A stretch of DNA of 64,000 bases from Algoriphagus aquimarinus (GTDB lineage Bacteria; Bacteroidota; Bacteroidia; Cytophagales; Cyclobacteriaceae): contig NZ_VORW01000005.1 of assembly GCF_007997215.1 (NCBI RefSeq), positions 62,001-126,000 of the forward strand, read 5' to 3'. Of this stretch, positions 17,554 through 26,538 are shown piece by piece. Position numbers and translations under genes: made by a program. Position 1 is the stretch's first letter. Each line of letters starts with the position of its first letter. The notes under the pieces are model-generated. The model searched no databases, had not been told where the DNA came from, and was given only the letters and a program-made list of their open reading frames with translations.

Positions 17554-17838
17554 TTACGATTCAATCAACAGAAATTTAGCTTTTGCTGCCCCTTTCCTCA
17601 CAGATTTAGCATGTTGATATCCTTCAGAATTGTACCAAGCCTCTGCTTTTTCTTTTGTGGGAAATCTCAGCATTACCAAGCGCTCATGATTCCACTCTCC
17701 TTCGAGTACTTTCACAGGATTACCTCGAAGAACGAACTTACCACCATAAGCTGAAACTGTCGCAGGCGTAAGCTCCTTGTAAGCGTTGTACTTTTCTTGA
17801 TCTGTGATATCTACTTCTACTATTACAAAGGCAGGCAT
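17554..17838 (-). CDS. DUF1330 family protein
   Basis: This 94-residue cytoplasmic protein of the dimeric alpha-beta barrel DUF1330 type has 'AFVIVEVDITDQEKYNAYKELTPATVSAYGGKF' style strands and 'RLVMLRFPTKEKAEAWYNSEGYQ', the typical family centre. The biochemical role of DUF1330 is not known. It stands between the bidirectional terminator and the tolC gene, on the same strand as the export operon but ahead of nothing it is clearly coupled to. Confidence 0.85.
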   Translation of the reverse strand: MPAFVIVEVDITDQEKYNAYKELTPATVSAYGGKFVLRGNPVKVLEGEWNHERLVMLRFPTKEKAEAWYNSEGYQHAKSVRKGAAKAKFLLIES

Positions 17839-17883
17839 AAATTCTAGTTTTGGTTATAGATAAATTTACATCAAATAATAAGA

Positions 17884-19272
17884 TCAATCAAACCCAACTC
17901 CGGCTGCAAATCTAGTTTTGGCAAAAGAAACCTTGCGCTTTGAAAGCAACTCGTTTAAGGTGATTTTTGAACTGAAAACAGATACTTCTCTACTATTTAC
18001 TAAAAATAGGCTGCTTTCTCCTATTTCAAATTTCCTTATTTCACCTTGGAGCAACATTTCCAATGCAGCTACATTTCGAGTATACGTATTGATCTGATAA
18101 TTAACCGCGCTCCAGCCATTTAATTCATTTTCAAGCTTTGTACGAAGCTGAAGTTCCTTCAAATCTCTGGAATTCTGTTTTAAGTCAATTTTGGCTTCTG
18201 CCATACGCATTCCTCCTCTGGCCTTTCTCCACATCAAAGGTGTATATACAGTAAGACCCCATTTGTAGTTATTCTCAAAGAAACTCGCCTGATCAAATTG
18301 ATTAAGGTTTTCTGTGAGAAAATTATACTTGAGCTTGACCACAGGAATAATCTGCTGTGCCTTGAGTCGTCTATCTACATTAAGACTCGCCAACTCATAA
18401 TCTACCAGCATTAGCTCTGGATGATCAGCCACCAACACCCTCAATTCTTCCTCATTTAATATCAAGGCTTGTTCTGTGTATAACTTCTCAGGTAAAGTCT
18501 CCTGATTCAAAACAATTGGATTCCCTGAATCATCCCATAGAAAATTGTTGAGATTCTGTGTTCTAATAAACAACTCATTCTCAGCTTTCTGAAGATTATA
18601 TTCCCTATTCAAGAGTTGTGAAGCTGCTTCCACCGTATCTATAGCTGGAAAATCACCCTGCTCGTAACTGATTTTAACGCCCTGAAATCTCATTTTTGCC
18701 AGGATTACTCCTTCCACTAGCAATGCCTTATTTGCGTGAGCTAGTGACCAATTCCAATAAGTGTCAGTTGCTTGTAAATACAATTCATTCAGCATACTTT
18801 TTCGTTCCGATTCCGTGGACTGCTGATAAATCTGTGCTTTACGCAAACCTGCTCTTCTATCATCCAAAATCAACCCTTGGCCCAGATTTACAGATGCACC
18901 TGCTGATAATAAACCTCCAGATGGCAAAGAGTTTTCAGGATTAAGATATTGCCCGGAATTCTGCTCAAAAGCTCCATTAAGTTCGATTCCGGCCCAAGTT
19001 GGAATCGAGATTCCCGCTTCTCGCTTATCGTAATACGTCTTTTCGTCGTAGCTTTTCTTGTCCAAATTCCCATACAGCAAGGGATCAAAACCGCCTCTCG
19101 CGGTGCGGACTTCCATATCCCCCATGGTAAGCATAATGTCTGCCTGTGCTGATAGTGGATGATAGGCTTTCACCCATTCCAGATACGTTTCAAATGTTAA
19201 GGTATCTGTCTGCTGGGCCTGAAGGTTCAGGCTGCTGGCAATTAGTAAGATAGTGAAGAGTATCCTTTTCAT
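17884..19272 (-). CDS. TolC-family outer membrane efflux protein
   Basis: This 462-residue outer membrane channel subunit has a signal peptide (about 1-19, ending NLQA) and the alternating long helices of TolC proteins ('LNREYNLQKAENELFIRTQNL', 'AEAKIDLKQNSRDLKELQL'). It is the last gene of the tetR-ABC-hlyD-tolC operon; its ATG overlaps the hlyD stop codon by one base (TAATG). It should give the exporter its exit through the outer membrane. Confidence 0.9.
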   Translation of the reverse strand: MKRILFTILLIASSLNLQAQQTDTLTFETYLEWVKAYHPLSAQADIMLTMGDMEVRTARGGFDPLLYGNLDKKSYDEKTYYDKREAGISIPTWAGIELNGAFEQNSGQYLNPENSLPSGGLLSAGASVNLGQGLILDDRRAGLRKAQIYQQSTESERKSMLNELYLQATDTYWNWSLAHANKALLVEGVILAKMRFQGVKISYEQGDFPAIDTVEAASQLLNREYNLQKAENELFIRTQNLNNFLWDDSGNPIVLNQETLPEKLYTEQALILNEEELRVLVADHPELMLVDYELASLNVDRRLKAQQIIPVVKLKYNFLTENLNQFDQASFFENNYKWGLTVYTPLMWRKARGGMRMAEAKIDLKQNSRDLKELQLRTKLENELNGWSAVNYQINTYTRNVAALEMLLQGEIRKFEIGESSLFLVNSREVSVFSSKITLNELLSKRKVSFAKTRFAAGVGFD

Positions 19273-20624
19273 TACTTTCCTTTTGCTATTTCTTCCTTCT
19301 GAATCCTAGTGTAGTAATCTGCAGGGAATCCATTCAACTGACGCCAGATCTCATACCATACAGGTACGTCGTTCAGCAATGCGATTCCATCAGCTCCAGA
19401 TCCTACCCGCAATACCTCGGGCCATGCTGCCTCTTCTGGATCCTCAGCCACCAAGACTCTGTATTGGTTGCTTGTCCCGGCGAATTGATCGATCGCGACG
19501 ATGACACCACCAAACGTACCATTGGATAGCTTAGGCCAGCCTGAAAATACAATTGCAGGCCATCCATCAAAGATGAAACGAACCTTTTTGCCTACGACCA
19601 TCAATGGCAAATCTACCGGTGAGATGTACATCTCTACAGCCAGTTCACCATTGGATGGAACAATATTTACTATTTGGTCACCTTCCTTGATTGTCTCACC
19701 CAGACCTACTTGAATGGCTTCAGCTATAAATCCATCCTGAGGAGCCAAAATATGCCTAAACCCAGTTCGGGCTTCATAGTTCGAGTATTGATTCTCAAGT
19801 TTCGACGCTGAACCTTCCGCATCGTATTGACTAGATTGAGCTGTATACATGTCAGATTCAGCCTTTGCTAACTTATCTTTGAAATCATTATCTATTGCAT
19901 CTAGCTCCAATTGTGCAGAAACGAAGGCATTTTTACTACTCAACAAACTATTCTCCTCACCAATTACACTGGCCTGTACCTCTTGAAACTTTAACCTTCT
20001 AGTTTCCAAATCTGTGAGGGATCTTAAGCCTTCTTCGTAGAGCTTTTCTGCTCTTCCGAGTTGTTTAATACCAATTTCATAATTGACTTTGGCTTGTTCA
20101 AAGCGAATACTATCTGACTGAACTTTCAATTCAGCCATTTTGAGCTTATTTCTAGCTTGTTCCTTCCGCAGGATATTATTTCGTTTCAGCGCTGCGATCT
20201 GGCTATCCAGCGCTTTGACTTTTTCCTTATAAGAAAGCGCTGATAGATTCTTTGCATCTACTTGTAGCTGAGTTCTTGGAAGCAACAAGGAATCAAAGTA
20301 TTCATCTTTCACTTCTGTGATACTGACGATGGTATCTCCCTTGCTTACAAAAGCCCCCTCATTCACATACCACTTATCTATTCTACCTGCAATTACTGAG
20401 TGTATAGTCTGAGCTCTATGCTGTGGCTGAAGCATCGTAACATAGCCCTTGGACCGTATATACTGTGTCCATGGAAGAAAAAGCATAAGAAATACAATGC
20501 AGCACGACACAAATAGAATTCTAACCCTTGTTTTCTTCTGCTGACTGGCAAGAGTCATTTGGAGACTTTCTGACTGCTCAAAAGGCCTTCTATCTTTGAT
20601 TTTATTTTCAGAGATGTTTAACAT
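19272..20624 (-). CDS. HlyD-family periplasmic adaptor
   Basis: This 450-residue membrane fusion protein has one N-terminal membrane segment (about 33-53, 'ILFVSCCIVFLMLFLPW'). A lipoyl-like half motif ('VIAGRIDKWYVNEGAFVSKGDTI') is followed by a long coiled-coil hairpin (about 110-260) and the second lipoyl half ('ILAPQDGFIAEAIQVGLGETI'). It links the inner-membrane ABC protein to the TolC channel. It lies 4 bp after the ABC gene and overlaps tolC by one base. Confidence 0.9.
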   Translation of the reverse strand: MLNISENKIKDRRPFEQSESLQMTLASQQKKTRVRILFVSCCIVFLMLFLPWTQYIRSKGYVTMLQPQHRAQTIHSVIAGRIDKWYVNEGAFVSKGDTIVSITEVKDEYFDSLLLPRTQLQVDAKNLSALSYKEKVKALDSQIAALKRNNILRKEQARNKLKMAELKVQSDSIRFEQAKVNYEIGIKQLGRAEKLYEEGLRSLTDLETRRLKFQEVQASVIGEENSLLSSKNAFVSAQLELDAIDNDFKDKLAKAESDMYTAQSSQYDAEGSASKLENQYSNYEARTGFRHILAPQDGFIAEAIQVGLGETIKEGDQIVNIVPSNGELAVEMYISPVDLPLMVVGKKVRFIFDGWPAIVFSGWPKLSNGTFGGVIVAIDQFAGTSNQYRVLVAEDPEEAAWPEVLRVGSGADGIALLNDVPVWYEIWRQLNGFPADYYTRIQKEEIAKGK

Positions 20625-20628
20625 AGTC

Positions 20629-22338
20629 CTATGAGTTAAGTGTTAAAAAATTCTGATACCCTGTTTGATTCCCCTGGTAAATTAGCTCACCATTGTCCAT
20701 TACGATTACCTGATTAGCCTCCTTGATCACTTCTACATCTTGTGTGACCATCACCAGTGTCCACTTTCCACCAAACAAATAATCCTTAACGCGGTCTTTT
20801 ATCTCCTTGTCAAGATGATGGAGCGAATTCTCTAGAATCATTGCCTGAGGCTCACCCACAAGAGCTCTTGCCAACATAATCGCCTGAGCCATCTTTCTTG
20901 AAAGTCCTCTTCCTTCAGGCAGAAGTACCGTTTGCAAATCCTCCGGCAACTGATACACAAAGTCCTTTAGTCCTACCAATTCAAGTAGAAACGCCATTTG
21001 TTTCGGCTCTATGTCTCTGCCCACCAAAATATTCTCACCAATCGTTCCATGGAAAATCTGTTGCAGCTCCATGCAATCCCCTATTGAACTTCTGTACTTG
21101 TCCAAGTGTATCATCTCCAAGGAGAGATCATTGATTTTCACTTTGCCCTGATAGGTTTCATATAATCCTGAAAAAAGGGCAAGCATTGCACTTTTCCCAC
21201 TTCCACTTTTCCCAGTAATTACTGCCTTGGAACCAGCTTCTATAGTTAGGGTGACTCCTTTCAAAATAGGTTTGATAACATCTCTAGGTTGAAAAATCAC
21301 ATTTTCCATTGCCAGTTTGATTCCCTTGTATTGATTAGTGATATCCTTTTCGGATTCATTGTGATCCTCAAGTTCCATGTCCATGATCTGCCCTAGTTTC
21401 TCAGAAGCCACCAGTGTATCGTAAACAGTCTCCAGAGAAATGATCAACTTTTCCACAGCATTCACCACCATTACGATAATGACTTCTGCAGCTACAAATT
21501 GACCAATACTGATTTGTCCATTGATCAGTAGTAAACTACCAGCAACTAAAAGACTGGTCACTATCAATACTTTGAAGCCGATCAAGACTTTATACTGAAA
21601 AACCAACACGGAAAAGTGATGTGTTCTATATTCCACATAGCGCGCTAGAAGCTTGTCTACACGTAGAATCGGCAGCTTTGAATTCCCTCCGACCAGTTTA
21701 AATGTATTTAGAGTACGTCCAATCTCTTCCAACCAATATGCTGTCTCGTATTTGTGCGTGGATTCTTTCATCGCAGTGGACATACCTTTTGGGCTGGTGA
21801 AATAGAAAATCGTAACTAGAATAAGCACTAAAACTATCCCAAAAAGAATAAAAGTCGCATGGTAAAACGACAACAGAATCAATCCAAAAACCACCTGAAT
21901 CAATGCTGTAGAATACTCTACTAGAATCTTAGAAACTCCCTTTTGAAGATTTACAGTATCGAAAAACCTGTTTACAATCTCTGGAGCATAAGTACCATGA
22001 AAAAGCTCTGATTTAATTTTTGGAAGTCTGTATGCAAGAGAAAGACCTGACTTGGCAAAGATTCTTTGTTGCAGTTTCTCTGTGATTTGCAATTGGGAGA
22101 TCTGTAGAAAACCACCAAAAGCAATACCTGCTGCTACTATAAGAACTAAAATCACCCAAGAAGTAGTAATCCTACCTCCAAGGACGAAATTCAAAATAGC
22201 CTGTATTCCCAGTGGTAAAGACAATGCTACCAAACCATTCAAAATGGCATAAAAGTAGATCGAATACACCTGATCCTTTTCCTCCTTCAGCAGATTAAAA
22301 AATCGCTTCATAGGAGTAATTGTGTTTGAATTATTCAT
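20629..22338 (-). CDS. ABC exporter (membrane domain plus atypical ATPase domain)
   Basis: This 569-residue half transporter resembles type I secretion or bacteriocin exporters without the peptidase domain. The membrane domain covers about 20-310 and the ATPase about 340-565. Walker A is intact (GKSGSGKS 376-383). Other motifs deviate: the Q-loop Gln is Glu424, the signature reads LSRKMAQ (479-485), the Walker B/catalytic pair is E503-N504 instead of D-E, and the switch His is Gln533. The frame is otherwise full length and tightly embedded in the operon, so this is not simple decay. It may hydrolyse ATP poorly or work with a partner; the cargo is unknown. Confidence 0.85.
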   Translation of the reverse strand: MNNSNTITPMKRFFNLLKEEKDQVYSIYFYAILNGLVALSLPLGIQAILNFVLGGRITTSWVILVLIVAAGIAFGGFLQISQLQITEKLQQRIFAKSGLSLAYRLPKIKSELFHGTYAPEIVNRFFDTVNLQKGVSKILVEYSTALIQVVFGLILLSFYHATFILFGIVLVLILVTIFYFTSPKGMSTAMKESTHKYETAYWLEEIGRTLNTFKLVGGNSKLPILRVDKLLARYVEYRTHHFSVLVFQYKVLIGFKVLIVTSLLVAGSLLLINGQISIGQFVAAEVIIVMVVNAVEKLIISLETVYDTLVASEKLGQIMDMELEDHNESEKDITNQYKGIKLAMENVIFQPRDVIKPILKGVTLTIEAGSKAVITGKSGSGKSAMLALFSGLYETYQGKVKINDLSLEMIHLDKYRSSIGDCMELQQIFHGTIGENILVGRDIEPKQMAFLLELVGLKDFVYQLPEDLQTVLLPEGRGLSRKMAQAIMLARALVGEPQAMILENSLHHLDKEIKDRVKDYLFGGKWTLVMVTQDVEVIKEANQVIVMDNGELIYQGNQTGYQNFLTLNS

Positions 22339-23008
22339 TTGAGATTGCCTTTACTATTAAATCTTCAAAAAAGACCAACCGATTTTCTGAGTCTAGAGAT
22401 TGCTCCGTCATGCCGGGCAAATGTCTGGCATTAAAGGCATGAAGTAAACTAGACTCCATGACAGTATATGCCAAGGTTTTCGGATAGGGATAAGAAGGGT
22501 TTATTTCAAATATCAATTCGGAAATTCGCTCTCCAAAACTATAAACTTGAGCAAAAATCCCGCTTTCATGCTCTACATCAACAGTTTTGGTCAGGTATCC
22601 TTTAAGTGATTCATTGACTACTATACTGCGCAAATCAGCAGGATTTATATGAACATTCTTAGTGAAGACCGGCCCATTTACAATGAGTCTCATAGCAATG
22701 GATAGACGTGCTTTGCTGCTTTCAAGATTTGCCGTAGAGTAAACATAATTAACTTCCATCCACGCCCAATACCAAGCTGTAAGGTAAAGCAACAACATAT
22801 GCTTATTTTCAAAGTAGCGATAAACTGCCGCTTCCGTCACTCCTATATGTACTGCAAGTTTTTTAAAAGTGAAGTTCTCCATACCTAAATCCTGTATGAG
22901 AACTGCTCCCTTCTGTACTATGGAGCTACCCAATTCTGAGCTGAAAGGTTCTTTTAGATAGAGATTGTCATGCACCTCCATCTTCATATTATTCACTAAG
23001 TTTTCCAT
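22331..23008 (-). CDS. TetR/AcrR-family transcriptional regulator
   Basis: This 225-residue regulator has an N-terminal TetR helix-turn-helix ('KLAVHIGVTEAAVYRYFENKHMLLLYL', about 50-76) and a divergent ligand domain. It is the first gene of the export operon and overlaps the ABC gene by 8 bp. It very likely represses its own operon; the inverted repeat GTTAGCATTACTAAC at 23074-23088 is a suitable operator. Confidence 0.88.
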   Translation of the reverse strand: MENLVNNMKMEVHDNLYLKEPFSSELGSSIVQKGAVLIQDLGMENFTFKKLAVHIGVTEAAVYRYFENKHMLLLYLTAWYWAWMEVNYVYSTANLESSKARLSIAMRLIVNGPVFTKNVHINPADLRSIVVNESLKGYLTKTVDVEHESGIFAQVYSFGERISELIFEINPSYPYPKTLAYTVMESSLLHAFNARHLPGMTEQSLDSENRLVFFEDLIVKAISNE

Positions 23009-23073
23009 AAAAGAGTCTTGTAACCTCTTGTGAAACGCAGAAGTAGGGAAAAAGTTAACAAATCTTTCAAAAA

Positions 23074-23088
23074 GTTAGCATTACTAAC
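23074..23088. promoter_or_regulatory. Likely TetR-family operator
   Basis: GTTAG-CATTA-CTAAC is an inverted repeat 66 bp before the tetR start. On the minus strand it lies just upstream of a plausible promoter (TTTTTG, about 22 bp spacer, TACTTCTG, one mismatch from TAnnTTTG). The half-sites resemble known TetR/AcrR operators. Confidence 0.55.
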
Positions 23089-23134
23089 AGGAAGTGGTAA
23101 ATATATATTTCATCACCACATGAGAAATCAAGAA

Positions 23135-23515
23135 TTAAATCTTACGGGTATATAGATATGCCCAAGCAATCAGTACAGGATGAATGATCAGCAATCGAAA
23201 CCAACCTGTCCATGGAGGCAAACAAATTCCATTTTCAATACAGGAATTCAGTTGGATGAAATATATATGTGCCGGAATAAATGCTAGCAGCATCAATATG
23301 ACTCCCCAAGCTGCCATGCCTCTAGTCTGAGGAAACAGCAAAGCAATTCCAAATGCTACTTCACATACTCCTGCCAAAATATTTAACAGCTCATGAAATG
23401 GTAAATATTCAGGAATTAATCGGAGATAACCGTCCGGGCTTATGAAGTGATTAATACCCGCTAGTATATAAAAAGCAGACATCAAATAGAGTCCAACTGT
23501 TTTAAGTTTTTTCAT
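23135..23515 (-). CDS. DoxX-family membrane protein
   Basis: This 126-residue integral membrane protein has four predicted membrane helices and the DoxX-like pattern 'MSAFYILAGINHFISPDGYLRLIP' and 'LNILAGVCEVAFGIALLFP'. DoxX-type proteins are associated with quinone or thiosulfate redox chemistry in some species, but the function here is unknown. It is the first gene of its strand before the BCCT gene, which is divergent with 45 bp between the starts. Confidence 0.8.
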   Translation of the reverse strand: MKKLKTVGLYLMSAFYILAGINHFISPDGYLRLIPEYLPFHELLNILAGVCEVAFGIALLFPQTRGMAAWGVILMLLAFIPAHIYFIQLNSCIENGICLPPWTGWFRLLIIHPVLIAWAYLYTRKI

Positions 23516-23560
23516 TATTGGTCGTATGAGTCATATTTTAAAAGAGTTTCAATCCTATTT

Positions 23561-25135
23561 TTGAAGAACTCTAAATTCCGGTATCTTACCCATTCCATGG
23601 CAAAAAACACTGCATTTTTCAGGTTCAACGTTCGCCCCTGGGTATTCTGGCCGCCATTTATACTTCTAATTCTAGCTGTATTTAGCAGCATAATCTTTCC
23701 TGATGTATTTATTGATTTCATCAGGAATATACAGCAAAGGATATTGACCAACTTTTCACTTGGTTTTAGCTGGGTATCATTTACGATGACCTTGCTTACG
23801 ATTGCTGTCTACTTTTCCCCTTTAGGCAAGTATAAAATCGGCGGTGAATCAGCAATTCCCCGATTGAATAGAATCAGCTGGTTTGCTATTGTCCTATGTA
23901 CAACTATCGCAGTTGGAATCTTGTTTTGGGGGAGCGCTGAGCCACTCTCCCATTTTTTATTTCCTCCAGATTTCAAGGGTTTTGAATCCAATTCAGATCA
24001 AGCTAAGACCTTTGCTTTGGGAGCACTATACTTTCACTGGGGATTTACTCCTTATGCTATTTACGCGGTGCCAGCCTTAGTTTTTGCATTGATGTATTAT
24101 TCTGGCAAAAGCAGATTAAGTCTTGGTATCATGCTTAGACCGATGATAGGAAATACACCTCACCGATTTTGGGAAACAGGATTGGATATGTTTAGCCTTT
24201 TCGCTTTGGTGACAGGAATGGCTGCTGCGCTTGGAGCGGGAATTCTAAGTCTTTCTGGAGGTTTTCTAGCTTTCTTTCCGGAGTTAAATCCCACATTTCT
24301 CACAGGATTAATTACTCTTGGGATCTTGATCACCTTCATTATCTCAGCTTCTACAGGAATAGAAAAAGGAATTAAAAACCTCTCACTTTTCAATCTTGGC
24401 TTCTTCTTTCTCATCGCATTTCTATTTGTGATTCTTGGAGAAAAGGGGAGAATATTCGATTCTATACTGACTGGCTTTAGCCAATATTTTTCAAATTTCG
24501 CAGACCTAAGCCTACAACTAAGCGGCTCTGGAAACAGCTGGACCTACGATTGGTCTACTTTTAATTTCGCGATGTGGATGGCCTGGGCTCCCATGACTGC
24601 CTTGTTTCTTGGAAAAATAGCTGTGGGTAGAACAGTCCGGGAATTTCTATTGGTAAATTGGTTTTTCCCTGCACTTTTTTGTCTGATTTGGATGGGGATT
24701 TTTGGAGGAACTACATTAGATTTTGCTTCCGCCAATCCTGAGCTTTACAAAGACCTTTTTCTAAATTCAGGCCCTGAATCTATCATTTATAAGGTTTTTG
24801 AGGATATGGGCTACTTTAAGATATTTGCCCAGCTATTCATTCTTGGCATTTTTATATCCTACGTGACGGCAGCAGATTCCAGCACAGATGCCTTGGCAAG
24901 CATAAGCATGAAAAAGCAAGATGGAGATCCATTTCGCTCAGACACCAATTTAAAAGTCATTTGGGGGGTGCTGATTGGATTTTTATCCTGGGTAATGATC
25001 ACCTATTCAGGAATCGATGGGGTACGAATTCTTTCCGTAATTGGCGGATTACCAGCCTTATTTTTCTTACTTCTGGTTTCTGTAAGCCTTCTTATGATAC
25101 TTATTTCACCGAGTAAATATTTGAACAATCAATAA
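23561..25135 (+). CDS. BCCT-family transporter (betaine/choline/carnitine type)
   Basis: This 524-residue secondary transporter has about twelve membrane helices. The family signature region is 'MWMAWAPMTALFLGKIAVGRTVREF' near residue 340, with the WxxxWxP-like pattern of the substrate site. 'ISYVTAADSSTDALASIS' also matches. It probably imports a quaternary ammonium solute such as glycine betaine. The start may instead be the in-frame ATG at 23597, which would remove 12 residues. Its end overlaps the end of the convergent DUF983 gene by 7 bp. Confidence 0.88.
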   Translation: MKNSKFRYLTHSMAKNTAFFRFNVRPWVFWPPFILLILAVFSSIIFPDVFIDFIRNIQQRILTNFSLGFSWVSFTMTLLTIAVYFSPLGKYKIGGESAIPRLNRISWFAIVLCTTIAVGILFWGSAEPLSHFLFPPDFKGFESNSDQAKTFALGALYFHWGFTPYAIYAVPALVFALMYYSGKSRLSLGIMLRPMIGNTPHRFWETGLDMFSLFALVTGMAAALGAGILSLSGGFLAFFPELNPTFLTGLITLGILITFIISASTGIEKGIKNLSLFNLGFFFLIAFLFVILGEKGRIFDSILTGFSQYFSNFADLSLQLSGSGNSWTYDWSTFNFAMWMAWAPMTALFLGKIAVGRTVREFLLVNWFFPALFCLIWMGIFGGTTLDFASANPELYKDLFLNSGPESIIYKVFEDMGYFKIFAQLFILGIFISYVTAADSSTDALASISMKKQDGDPFRSDTNLKVIWGVLIGFLSWVMITYSGIDGVRILSVIGGLPALFFLLLVSVSLLMILISPSKYLNNQ

Positions 25136-25503
25136 CCTCGATATTTCAATTTCCCCACATTATAGAGGTACAAGACTTTAGAATACCGAAGCATCAAAGG
25201 CATTAAGATTATATTCGACAATCCAACTGTAGTAAGATACATCCAAAGCTCCGGTTTGTCCATTAGTATATTCAAAGCCACCATAGTCGTAATCACTAAG
25301 GCTACAGAGAAGCCGTAGCTGACGTACATTGCTCCATAGTAAAAATCCGGTTCTGCGTGAAAGTTAGCTCCGCATTCAGAACAAGATTTATTGACATCGG
25401 ATAATTTACGATAGCTATTTACAGGCACTGAGAATAAATCTCCTTCGTGACACTGAGGACATTTTGCTCCAAGGATAGCCCTGAATGTACTTTTATTACT
25501 CAT
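25129..25503 (-). CDS. DUF983 family protein
   Basis: This small membrane protein has an N-terminal zinc-ribbon-like part (CPQC near residue 15 and CSEC near 40) followed by two membrane helices. I chose the ATG at 25503 (124 residues), which gives the usual N-terminus 'SNKSTFRAILGAKCPQCHEG'; an upstream in-frame ATG at 25545 would add 14 unmatched residues. DUF983 proteins are common in Bacteroidota and alphaproteobacteria, and their function is unknown. The gene follows a small conserved gene by 84 bp. Confidence 0.83.
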   Translation of the reverse strand: MSNKSTFRAILGAKCPQCHEGDLFSVPVNSYRKLSDVNKSCSECGANFHAEPDFYYGAMYVSYGFSVALVITTMVALNILMDKPELWMYLTTVGLSNIILMPLMLRYSKVLYLYNVGKLKYRGY

Positions 25504-25587
25504 TTCGTCTAGTTTATAGGAATAAATTCTAGGATTTGACGACACCTAAAAAACTTTGATAAATGAAAGATGGCAGGTGTTTAATTT

Positions 25588-25794
25588 TTATCGAAAAATC
25601 TCATCGATATCGTAATCCTTGCCTTTTCCCCATTGAAGTAATTCCTCAATGGTATAATATTCAAGGGTGTCTAGATCCTTTACTTTGAAATTAGCACCTC
25701 TCAAACGATCAATAATCTCAAGCTGTCTGACTTCACCCATGTTGACCAACTGATATTTTCTACCTATCCGCAGGTTGTCAAGTGCTATTGGCAT
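25588..25794 (-). CDS. Small conserved hypothetical protein (68 aa)
   Basis: This 68-residue protein begins 'MPIALDNLRIGRKYQLVNMGE' and has 'FKVKDLDTLEYYTIEELLQWGKGKDYD'. It looks like a compact SH3- or KOW-like beta domain, and I recall similar short proteins in other Bacteroidota. It starts one base after the DUF4920 stop (TAATATG), so the two are translationally coupled. No function can be given. Confidence 0.7.
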   Translation of the reverse strand: MPIALDNLRIGRKYQLVNMGEVRQLEIIDRLRGANFKVKDLDTLEYYTIEELLQWGKGKDYDIDEIFR

Positions 25795-25795
25795 A

Positions 25796-26314
25796 TTACG
25801 CTTTGTCTTTAATCACTACACCAACTGCTTCAAAAGTAATCTCACGCTTAGGTTCAGTGATTTTTGCCACTTCCTCTTTGCTCATTCCACCGTCTTCAGC
25901 GTAGTGTCTCTGAGTTTCCACATCCGTTTCTGTCAAAACAGCTATTCCTTCCAAAATAATTGGATATCCCTGAGAAGTAGTCGGTACGAAAAATTCATAA
26001 TCCTTAAAAGTCACTCGCATGCTCTCTCCATTAGGGAGTTCCATAGTAAGCCAGCAGCCTTTTTTGGTATAAACTTCTTTTATCTCACCAGAAATTTTTC
26101 CTTCAAAATTCCCTTCCTTCTCCACCACAAGAACCATTTCAGATGGGGAAACTATTCCTGACACATCTACTTTAGCACCGTAACTACCAGGAATAGTACC
26201 CGTAGCACTTACCTCTGTTCCTACTTCTTCCAGAACTGTTTCAGATTTCTGATTTTGGCAAGCAGTAGTTAGTGCCAGACCAAAAGCAAGTATAACTAAA
26301 TGAGAGTTTTTCAT
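25796..26314 (-). CDS. DUF4920 lipoprotein
   Basis: This 172-residue protein has a lipoprotein signal ('ILAFGLALTTACQNQ') and a DUF4920-type core ('YTKKGCWLTMELPNGESMRVTFKDYEFFVP', 'ETQRHYAEDGG'). The core resembles OB-fold domains that bind small ligands. It lies upstream of, and coupled to, the 68-residue gene. The role of the family is not established; it is likely anchored in a membrane facing the periplasm. Confidence 0.82.
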   Translation of the reverse strand: MKNSHLVILAFGLALTTACQNQKSETVLEEVGTEVSATGTIPGSYGAKVDVSGIVSPSEMVLVVEKEGNFEGKISGEIKEVYTKKGCWLTMELPNGESMRVTFKDYEFFVPTTSQGYPIILEGIAVLTETDVETQRHYAEDGGMSKEEVAKITEPKREITFEAVGVVIKDKA

Positions 26315-26538
26315 ACCATTGGGAGATTAATGCCCAAAAATACGCTTTAGATTTGGAGGGAAAAAGAAAATCATTAATGTTTGGCAAACTTATAGTAATT
26401 CGAAATTCCTGCCTATTTCCCTTATTTATTGCGAAAAGATCGATTGCGAAAAAGATTTGAAACATTTTTTTCAATAAAACTTCGATTTTTTTAACAATCC
26501 TGTAATTTTACAGAAGAATTAACCTTTTGACCCTGCAC

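Noticed and set aside
22331-22338. Possible frameshift between tetR and the ABC gene
   Set aside because: Both reading frames are complete and of normal length; the 8 bp overlap is ordinary translational coupling.
26527-26538. TTG start of the SerB-SerA fusion
   Set aside because: An ATG 12 bp downstream is closer to the conserved phosphatase motif and needs no rare start codon.
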